Positions 20,033 to 29,000 of a stretch of 64,000 nt of DNA are shown here, piece by piece (positions within the stretch are counted from its first letter, which is position 1; the number at the start of each line of letters is the position of its first letter). The stretch lies in contig CACESU010000003.1 in assembly GCA_902562285.1 (NCBI GenBank), forward strand, positions 1 through 64,000. Reading direction: 5' to 3'. This DNA is from an uncultured Alphaproteobacteria bacterium. Its GTDB lineage: Bacteria > Pseudomonadota > Alphaproteobacteria > Rhodobacterales > Rhodobacteraceae. Position numbers and translations under genes: made by a program. The notes below the pieces were generated by a model that ran no database searches, was not told the origin of the DNA, and saw only the letters and a program-made list of their open reading frames with translations.

Positions 20033-21673
20033 CTATAAATTTAAAATTTTAGGCTTTTTAAATCCAAAATAAATTGAGATTAGTAGCCTGGTTAAATAAA
20101 CAGCTGTAAATACAGATGTCATAATCCCAATTCCCAATGTAACTGAAAAACCTTTAATTGGACCTGAGCCCAGTGAAAATAAAATTATTGCTGCAATAAA
20201 TGTTGTAACATTTGCATCAATTATTGAAGTTAAAGCTTTTTCGTAACCCAATTCAATTGCTCTGTACAAGCTTTTATTGGTTTTAATTTCTTCCTTAATT
20301 CGTTCAAAAATCAAGACATTGGCATCAACTGCCATTCCAATAGTAAGTACAATACCTGCAATTCCAGGTAGAGTAAGTGTAGCTGCAAAATATGCCATAA
20401 TTGAAAAAATTAATGCGATATTAAAAATTAAACCAACATTGGCAAATAGTCCAAATAAACCATACGAAGCAATCATAAATAAAAGAACTAATATACCAGC
20501 AATTATTGCTGCAATTTTTCCTGATTTGATACTATCTGCACCTAATTCAGGTCCAACTGTTCTTTGTTCTAAAACTTGAATAGCAGCAGGTAAAGCTCCT
20601 GCTCTAAGAAGAATAGCTAATCTATTACTCTCATCAACTGAAAAATTACCAGTAATAATTCCTGCTCCTCCCGGTATATAACTCTGAATAATTGGAGCTG
20701 AAATCACTTGTTTATCGAGAACTATAGCAAATGGATTTCCAATATTGTCTTTAGTATATTCACCAAATTTTCTGCCTCCAATAGGATTAAATTGGAAAGA
20801 TACAGCTGGCCTATTGTTTTGATCAAAAGAAGGCTGCGCATTAGTTAGTTGAGAGCCTGAAACAACAAATTTTTTCTCTAATTCTAGACAATTATCAGTG
20901 TCATCAAAATTTTCTACAATAATAGAGTTAATCACAGGCTTTTTATCACAAGAAACATTATTTTTAATTACAGGATGAAAAGTAAGCTTGGCTGTTTTGC
21001 CAATAAGCTGTAATAATTCTTCTGCAGAACCTAAGCCAGGAACTTGAATTAAAATTCTTCTACTTCCTTGTTTTTGTATTGTAGGTTCTCTAGTACCAGC
21101 TTCATCCACTCTTCTTCTTATAATTTCTAATGATTGATCCATTGTTTGGTTATCTATTTTTCTTTTTTCCTGTTCGTCAAAAGAAACTTTAACTTTATTA
21201 TCTTCAAATTTTAAAATTTCTAAAATATTAGTTTTAGAAGATAATTCTTTATTTAAAAATGAAATAGCTTTTTCGATTCCCTCTTTTTTACTAATAGTAA
21301 CTATTAAACTGTCATTTAAGGCAGAAACTTCTTGGGAAAATGAACCAACTTCATTTCTAATGGCCCTTAAATTTTTTCTAATTTCAGGCCAAAAATTTTG
21401 TATTCTTTCAGAGTAGACGTCTTCTAAATTCACTTCTACTAGCACATGTGCACCTCCTCTCAAATCAAGACCTAAATTGACTAAATCTGAGGGTGCCCAA
21501 TCGTACCATAATTGGGTTTCTAAAAGTGGTTTTTGAGTTTCCACTAATTCTGATTTTTTCAAATCATTATATTTCTCCACTTGCGAATAGAAAAAATGCG
21601 GTGAGAAACTATAAATACCCCAGAGACAAGGCATAAGTATAAGCAATATTTTCCATAATGGGAATTTTAACAT
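20033..21673 (-). CDS. secD: Protein translocase subunit SecD
   Basis: LGLDLRGGAHVLVEV, RRRVDEAGTREPTIQKQGSRRILIQVPG, GMAVDANVLIFERIKEE. Confidence 0.96.
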   Translation of the reverse strand: MLKFPLWKILLILMPCLWGIYSFSPHFFYSQVEKYNDLKKSELVETQKPLLETQLWYDWAPSDLVNLGLDLRGGAHVLVEVNLEDVYSERIQNFWPEIRKNLRAIRNEVGSFSQEVSALNDSLIVTISKKEGIEKAISFLNKELSSKTNILEILKFEDNKVKVSFDEQEKRKIDNQTMDQSLEIIRRRVDEAGTREPTIQKQGSRRILIQVPGLGSAEELLQLIGKTAKLTFHPVIKNNVSCDKKPVINSIIVENFDDTDNCLELEKKFVVSGSQLTNAQPSFDQNNRPAVSFQFNPIGGRKFGEYTKDNIGNPFAIVLDKQVISAPIIQSYIPGGAGIITGNFSVDESNRLAILLRAGALPAAIQVLEQRTVGPELGADSIKSGKIAAIIAGILVLLFMIASYGLFGLFANVGLIFNIALIFSIMAYFAATLTLPGIAGIVLTIGMAVDANVLIFERIKEEIKTNKSLYRAIELGYEKALTSIIDANVTTFIAAIILFSLGSGPIKGFSVTLGIGIMTSVFTAVYLTRLLISIYFGFKKPKILNL

Positions 21674-21706
21674 TTTTTGTAAACTTAAAACTATTAAAGT
21701 TTAAGA

Positions 21707-22021
21707 CTATTTCTTATTTATTACATTTACCACAGTCGACCTCATGACACGAACCTTAGTGTTTACTGCTATCTCAACTTCAATCTCACTATCATCTTTT
21801 ATTTTAGAGACTTTACCAATAATGCCACCCTGTGTTAAAATCTGATCTCCTCTTTTTAAAGCATTAACCATCAAATTATGTTCTTTCGCTTTTTTTTGTT
21901 GGGGTCTGATTATTATAAAATACATAATAAGAAATATAAGAAGAAGTGGGACTAATGAACCTATTGTGGAACCAAACCCCCCTGATCCAGTGGATTGTGC
22001 AAAAGCAGGAGTAACAAACAT
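21707..22021 (-). CDS. yajC: Preprotein translocase subunit YajC
   Basis: IMYFIIIRPQQKKAKEHNLMVNALKRGDQILTQGGIIGKV; yajC-secD-secF order. Confidence 0.94.
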   Translation of the reverse strand: MFVTPAFAQSTGSGGFGSTIGSLVPLLLIFLIMYFIIIRPQQKKAKEHNLMVNALKRGDQILTQGGIIGKVSKIKDDSEIEVEIAVNTKVRVMRSTVVNVINKK

Positions 22022-22151
22022 TTTACAACCTTTCGATTATTTTATCTTTTTAATATTAAAAGTGAATTAGGATTTATAAATTTATAATATTAATTATTTA
22101 AAAGGGCTTGATCGGTCAAGTATAATAATAATACAGAAAGAAGATTTTAGT

Positions 22152-22517
22152 CTAATTTTTTTGGTTGTTAGAAAAACTATTAGAAAAAGCATTAAGTTCT
22201 TCTATAGTTAAATTTGAAAACCTAGACCTTAATTTCGATTTTTCAAAATTCTTTTTCTTTTCATTACTTAATTCCCCAGGTAATGGTTTCCACTCTAATA
22301 CAAGGTTTCCCTTCTTAAGTTTTGCAGGTAGTGTTAAACCATATCGATTTGCGAGTTTTTCAAATTCGTATCTTAAATTTTCTAAATCTCTTACTTCGAA
22401 ACCTTTAGGAAATATAACCTGACCAAGATTATCATCCAAGTCAGTATTATCATTTATTAGAAACTCCATAAAAGAAATTTGAGTAGGCTTTGTTTCCATC
22501 ATACTCTCCCACTGCAC
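22152..22517 (-). CDS. Hypothetical protein
   Basis: Uninterrupted 121-aa ORF with native-looking codon usage; overlapping + strand ORF is a shadow. Confidence 0.55.
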   Translation of the reverse strand: MQWESMMETKPTQISFMEFLINDNTDLDDNLGQVIFPKGFEVRDLENLRYEFEKLANRYGLTLPAKLKKGNLVLEWKPLPGELSNEKKKNFEKSKLRSRFSNLTIEELNAFSNSFSNNQKN

Positions 22518-22920
22518 TATATATATTTATTTTAAATATAATTTCAACTATATTTAGTGTTTCCAATAATTGTCCATTTTATAAAATAGAAGATTTAATA
22601 GCACGAAACTATTTTAAGGATATCTTGGTAACCAAAAAAACAATTTATTTCTGAATAATTATAATCAACTATTAAAGTTATTAATTCTTAAAATTAATTC
22701 TTTTGTTTTTTAAAATTTTGATTTTTTAAATCAAATTTTGTTATGTCTTTTCTTTTAGTAATTAAGTTCTATATCTATATCACCTGCGAAAGCACTTAAG
22801 TAAAGGTATATAAAAATTACAGTATAAAATATAATAAATTTTCTTATTTTTAAAGTGTATAATATTAGAGTTAAATATATCATAACATAACAAATTTATA
22901 ACGAAGAAAACAAAAAATAT

Positions 22921-23280
22921 CTATTTAATCAATCTACATTTACTAAACCAAAACCATCTTCTTTCAATGCTAGGGAAAAAAACATAAATAAGAAATGTTG
23001 TATCTGATACTGGAGTAGCAGTAACTATTGTTCCATTTGGAGACAAAAATAAATCATAGTTAGGTAAGCTTAATGAAAGCTGTGAAAATTTTGGAATTTC
23101 TTTAGGTAAATTATTACTGCTTCTTAGGTTTAAAGTTCCACTTTCTATACTCGCAGTAAATGTAACTTTATCTTTCTCAAGAGTTAAAGTATTAGTCCAA
23201 GCATCACAAATATAGTTATTTGCAAAAACTTTGCTTGTTAAAAATATTATTAATAAAATTATGTAGAAAAAACGGTTCAT
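22921..23280 (-). CDS. Hypothetical exported protein
   Basis: 119-aa ORF with signal peptide MNRFFYIILLIIFLTSKVFA. Confidence 0.55.
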   Translation of the reverse strand: MNRFFYIILLIIFLTSKVFANNYICDAWTNTLTLEKDKVTFTASIESGTLNLRSSNNLPKEIPKFSQLSLSLPNYDLFLSPNGTIVTATPVSDTTFLIYVFFPSIERRWFWFSKCRLIK

Positions 23281-23374
23281 TAATTTTATAAAATTATGAA
23301 AAAGATTCTAAATTCTTAAATTAAACAATTTTTATTAATATAACTACTTAATATTTTAAGAGAAAAGGGTAAGA

Positions 23375-24892
23375 ATGTATAAAAATATAAAAAAAAACAT
23401 TGAAAACTCAGATAGAATTGCCTTTGAATCCCCAAATAGAGAGGCATTAAGTTATAGTGAACTCCACAAAACCTTGGATCAAATTGAAATTGATTTTTTG
23501 AATTTATTAATAAATCGTGAAGATACAGTCGCAATTGTATTACCTAATGGTCCTGATTTAGGCCTATTATTTATTGCTTGCTCATGTTTTGCAATTTCAG
23601 CTCCACTTAATCCAAATTATAGTAAAAGTGAGTTCATATTCTATTTATCTGATTTAAAAGCGAAATTTCTTATAGTGGATCCAAAACTAAAAACTGAAGC
23701 TTCGAAAGCTGCAACAGAACTGGGAATAACTATTATTCATCTTTCACCTGAACAGAAAGCTGGGAAATTTAATTTAAAAATTGATAAGAAAAGTTCACAT
23801 AGTACTATTGTTAAACAAAATTTTATGAATAATACTTCTCTTTTACTTCATACTTCAGGTACAACATCTAAACCAAAACTTGTCCAACTGACTTCATATA
23901 ATTTAATTAATTCTGCACTAAATATAGGAAGAACTTTAGACTTAAACGAAAAAGATTGCTGTCTAAACATTATGCCATTATTCCACATACATGGTCTTGT
24001 TGCAGTATTACTTTCTTGTATACTATTTAATGTAAAACTTGTTTTCACAAATGGTTTTAATGCCCTAGTCTTTTTCAAACTTTTACACCAATTTAAACCT
24101 ACATGGTATAGTGGAGTACCTACAATGCACCAAGCTATACTTCAAAGAGCAAAAAATAATAAGAAAATTATAGAGAATAACTCCCTACGATTTATTCGAT
24201 CTTCATCAGCAGCAATGCCTAAACCAGTGTTACTTGAAATGGAAAAAACATTTAATTGTCCTGTAATTGAAGCCTATGGAATGACTGAAGCTTCTCATCA
24301 AATTGCATCTAATCCACTTCCTCCAAGGGTAAGAAAAAATGGAACTGTGGGTATAGGAAATGGCACATTAGTTGAGATAATGGACAAGGAAGGTAATATT
24401 TTAGAAAAAAATAAAGTTGGTGAAATTGTAATCAAGGGAGAAACTGTAATTAAACAATATGCAAACAATGAAAAAGCTACTCTTTCTTCTTTTAAAAATG
24501 GTTGGTTTAAAACTGGAGACTTAGGTTCCATTGATGCAGACGGATATATAAAAGTTACAGGAAGAATTAAAGAGATTATTAACAAAGGTGGTGAAAAGAT
24601 TTCACCCAAAGAAATAGATGATATACTGCAAGAAATGAGTGAAATAGAACAAGTTGTCTGCTTTCCTTTTTCTAGCGATAGGTATGGTGAAGAAATTGGT
24701 TGTGCTATAGTTTTAAAAGAAAATATAAATATTTCAGAAAAAGAAATAACTGAGTATGCTTCTAAGCATATAGCCAAATTCAAAATACCAAGTAAATTTA
24801 TTTTTCTTGATGAAATTCCAAAAGGTCCTACTGGGAAACTCCAAAGAATTGGTTTATCTAAAATATTAGGTTTAGAAAATGAGTATAAGTGA
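23375..24892 (+). CDS. AMP-dependent acyl-CoA synthetase/ligase
   Basis: LLHTSGTTSKPKLVQLT, EAYGMTEASHQIASNP, GWFKTGDLGSIDADGYIKVTGRIKEIINKGGEKISP, PTGKLQR. Confidence 0.92.
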   Translation: MYKNIKKNIENSDRIAFESPNREALSYSELHKTLDQIEIDFLNLLINREDTVAIVLPNGPDLGLLFIACSCFAISAPLNPNYSKSEFIFYLSDLKAKFLIVDPKLKTEASKAATELGITIIHLSPEQKAGKFNLKIDKKSSHSTIVKQNFMNNTSLLLHTSGTTSKPKLVQLTSYNLINSALNIGRTLDLNEKDCCLNIMPLFHIHGLVAVLLSCILFNVKLVFTNGFNALVFFKLLHQFKPTWYSGVPTMHQAILQRAKNNKKIIENNSLRFIRSSSAAMPKPVLLEMEKTFNCPVIEAYGMTEASHQIASNPLPPRVRKNGTVGIGNGTLVEIMDKEGNILEKNKVGEIVIKGETVIKQYANNEKATLSSFKNGWFKTGDLGSIDADGYIKVTGRIKEIINKGGEKISPKEIDDILQEMSEIEQVVCFPFSSDRYGEEIGCAIVLKENINISEKEITEYASKHIAKFKIPSKFIFLDEIPKGPTGKLQRIGLSKILGLENEYK

Positions 24893-25874
24893 AATAAGCA
24901 AACATTTTTGTATTTTTGGAGTAGGAGCAATAGGTGGTTTAATCACCGCTAATTTAAAAAAAAATGGTTATAACGTATCTTGCATAGCACGTGGGAGTAC
25001 ATATGATAAAATTTCAAAAAATGGCATTACTATTATATCAAATTCTGAAAGAAGCCAGTTTTTCCCTACAGTCTATAAAATAGATGAAGAAATTCCTCCT
25101 ATCGATTATTTATTTATTACTGTGAAGGCGAATACTCTTCCTGCAGTTGCCACAGATTTAAAACAACATATAACCAAAAATACTAATATTATAACAGGTA
25201 TGAATGGCATTCCACACTGGTATTTCAGCGGATTAAATTCTAAATTTAAACCGCTCAGAATAGAAGCTGTTGATCCAAAAGGATTAGTCTCTAATTGTTT
25301 ACCTCCAAAAAAAATAATTGGTTCTGTAATTTATCCAGCAGCTAAACTAATTGAACCAGGCGTAATTAAACATATAAGTGGGAATAAAATCACTATTGGC
25401 GATCCAAGCAGTATGAATACTGAAAGTATTAATATCTTATCTAATGCGCTTAATAATTCCGGATTTAGAGCTCCTATAAAGAAAAATATAAGAGATGAAA
25501 TTTGGATAAAATTACTTGGAAATGTAGCTTTCAATCCATTATCAGTTCTAACTGGAGGTACTCTAGAAGAAATGTGTAAAAACCCTGAAACTAGATCAAT
25601 TGTTGAGGAAATAATGATTGAAACAAGATCAATAGGTGAGAAATTGGGAGCTAGTTTTCCTATTTCTATAGACAAAAGAATTAAAGGTGCAGAAGCAGTT
25701 GGAGATCATAAGACTTCAATGTTACAAGATTTTGAGGCAAATAAACAAATGGAATTTGATGCTATTGTTACTTCAGTTCAAGAATTAGGAAAATTAACTA
25801 ATTCTTCTACCAAAGTATTAGACATAGTAGCAAAAATTTTAAAACTTAAGATTAGTTTATTAAATCTTCAATAA
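24879..25874 (+). CDS. 2-dehydropantoate 2-reductase family (ApbA/PanE-like) protein
   Basis: IFGVGAIGGLITANLKKNGYNVSCIARG; EIWIKLLGNVAFNPLSVLTGGT; HKTSMLQDFEANKQMEFDAI. Confidence 0.88.
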   Translation: MSISEISKHFCIFGVGAIGGLITANLKKNGYNVSCIARGSTYDKISKNGITIISNSERSQFFPTVYKIDEEIPPIDYLFITVKANTLPAVATDLKQHITKNTNIITGMNGIPHWYFSGLNSKFKPLRIEAVDPKGLVSNCLPPKKIIGSVIYPAAKLIEPGVIKHISGNKITIGDPSSMNTESINILSNALNNSGFRAPIKKNIRDEIWIKLLGNVAFNPLSVLTGGTLEEMCKNPETRSIVEEIMIETRSIGEKLGASFPISIDKRIKGAEAVGDHKTSMLQDFEANKQMEFDAIVTSVQELGKLTNSSTKVLDIVAKILKLKISLLNLQ

Positions 25875-26018
25875 AATAATCGATATATTTCAATCACTTA
25901 AAAAAAATATATTTTTTTTATTTTTTTTCTAAACTTTTTTAAAAATCAGTCGTTAAGGTTATAAAATTTAAAATCTGCTATATGGTTGGAACCATACCAT
26001 TAGCATAGGGGTACATAA

Positions 26019-29000
26019 ATGACTAGAATTTCATCTGTTTCCATGGTTATGGAAACTTATTATAAATTAACTCAGACGCCATCTGAAATGGAAGAGGAGT
26101 TAAAAAAAGAATTATCCAATCAAAATAAGCAGCAAAGTGGTGATACATCCACCTTAGATGATCTCACTGAAGTAGTGGGTACTATTAAAGATGAAATTCA
26201 ATTTTTAAATAAGGCAAAAAATACATTTAATGAAATATATAAAATTGTTGATGAAGCTCATAATTATTTAAAAAACTTAAATCATGAAGCTATCTCTGGA
26301 CTTAGTCAGACTAATTTAAAAAATAAACTAGATGGTTACATCTCATCCATAAGATTAGCAGTATCAAATGATGGTGGTACTAATTTCTCTGAAGAACTTA
26401 TTAAATATATAGAAAAACTTACAGATGTAAATATTGACGATATTTGGAAAACTTTGAGTTCACATGAAGTTCAGGGAAAATCACATTTAGTTGGTGGCCT
26501 AAACTCGAATGTTTCAACAAATCAGATTATAAGTGGTAAACAGATTCAAATACAAGATGCGCAAAATACATTAAATCTAAATCAACTAAATAGCCAAAGT
26601 GTTAGTGTTCTAGCTTCTTCAATAAACGGATCATCAACTCTTGGTGTTTATGCAAAAGCAAAAAATAATGTCTCATTTTCAAATTTAAGCTCAACTGGAA
26701 CTTATTCTTTTAAAATTACCAATACAAAAACAGGTGGATCAGGTCATTCTCTATCTGGAATAACTATTTCTGATGTAAATAATTTAACACCTTTTTATGA
26801 CGCTGTTAATAATAGCGCTGGCTCTACCGGAGTAATAGCTAAAATAAATGCAGATTTATCAGTAGTAACATTAGTCGATAATATAGGTGATAATATAAAT
26901 CTTTCTAATTTTACAACAACAAGTGGAAATCCTACTTTAAATATATTTTCTGAGTATAATCGTAGTTCTAGAGATGCCAGTTTGGCAAACATAACCGTAC
27001 ATTTCAAAGATGACTCAAATATAGGAGATGACGGTGAGCTAAGAGGAGGTTATGTTGAGTTTTTTACATACGACAAATTAAATAATGAAAGTATTTCTAT
27101 TGACACAAGCACAGTAGTTAAAGTCGATCTAAACGAAGTTTCAATAGTTGGTGATCAAATATATGTTGGTTTGGGTGATTCCGATTCATCTCAAATAGGA
27201 TATATTGATCCAACATTAAATGGTCAAAACGGTCAAAGACTTCGTTTTAAATTTTATGATGAAAATCCTAGCGGTACACAAACCATATTTATTAACGAAA
27301 CTATTCTCCAAAATTTATCCAATCTAGTTACATTTAATAATGTTAATATGGATTTAACAAATGATCCTGATGATTTAGAAAGGGATCCAAGAATAGAAAC
27401 AGTAACTGCGGATATTAATGCTAATATCTATAGTACTGGAATTGCTGAAAGTCCTGTTACTTCTACCTCTAATGCTATAGCAACTGCGAACTATGGACTT
27501 ACAAACACTCATGACGTTACAATAACAGGAACTTTTCAATATGTTGGAAATACTAGTGATATTTCAAGAACTGTAACAATTGAGCAAAATGCAAGCGCAA
27601 AACTTTTAGCAGAACAGTTAAATACAATTGCAACTCCAACAAATACGTCATTTTCTGCCACAAATAATGTTATTATTTCGCATGCAGAAGCCTTAGGAGC
27701 TGTTTCATTTAATTTAGCAAGTCATAACAAAACCTCAGGAATAATAGGTACTTCAGATATTTCAGCAAATATTACAGAAACTGGTAAACAAATTCGTATT
27801 CAAAGATTTGGAGCTTTAGGAAATACTAGATCTTTCACAATTACAGGAACAGGGTCTGATGGAAGTGTTTTAAATGAAACAATAGCTAATGTAGCAGCAA
27901 ATTCTACAGCTACTGGTTCTAGTTTTTTTTCAACTGTTCATAGTATTGTGACAGATGGTCCTTTAGGTGGGGATGGAATTTTTGATATAGGAACATCAAC
28001 AGATAATGATGAAATAATAAGTGCACCTGGAGGTGTGGGATATAGCGAGCCCACCTTAACTAGTTTTAAAATCAATGGTTCTGCAGCTGCTGATAAAAAT
28101 GTAGCCAGACTTACTTACCATGACGGTAACGCAGAAAGAAATCTAACTAATTTAAAAAATGCTATTAATGCTCAACAGGGAACTACTGGAATTCAAGCAC
28201 AAGATTATGGAGATAGTCAGGCTTTAATATTAACACACTCATCAGGGGAGAATATTGTAATAAGTGAACTAAGTGGTGTAGGGCTTCGAGTTCAAGCTGC
28301 TGAATTTCATGGTTTCGGTACAGTAAATACAGCTAGAACCCTTGATGCAGCGAGAAATTTAGACTTCATCACTGACAAAAGATTTGTAGCGATTACTCCT
28401 ACAAGCTCAGGTTCAATTACTGCTGATTATACCATCACGGGAACAAATTTTTCTGGCAGCACAATTTCTGAAACAATTTCTGGAATTAACCCAAGTGGGG
28501 GTACCCAATACTCTAAACAATCCTTTTCTACAGTTTCTCAAATCACTACTTCAAATGTAACTTCTGATGTAACACTCATAGGACATGTAGATACAGATGG
28601 TAGTAGTAATTTGGTAGCTAATTCTATTATAGCTGATGATGCAAGTAATACCGCTAGGCCATTAGAAAATGATGGAACAACTAAAAGTGAAATATCTTTA
28701 AATGGAACTAGTGTGTCGGGTACTGCAGACTTGCTAAGTGCTACAGACGGACAATTTGTGACAGTAACAGCTGATGCAGGATCACCAGTTCTTACAGTAA
28801 GAATAAATGGAAGAAATTATTTAGGAGATGCACTTGAAAGAGATATTGAAATTGTACCAGGTTCAACTGTAACAATAAATTCAAATGGTGACTCAGACAG
28901 GTTTGCAACCGTTCATCGAATGAGAACTTTGGGCTCTATGATAGGAGAAAGAATAAATATACAAAATGCTGGATCTAGACAAACTCAGTTCACAATTTCA

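Noticed and set aside
22518-22920. Structured ncRNA in the 400-bp gap
   Set aside because: AT-rich with no recognisable RNA family or convincing stem; only unremarkable sequence seen by eye.
24298-24930. 210-aa antisense ORF opposite the acyl-CoA synthetase
   Set aside because: Shadow of a conserved enzyme; no independent support.
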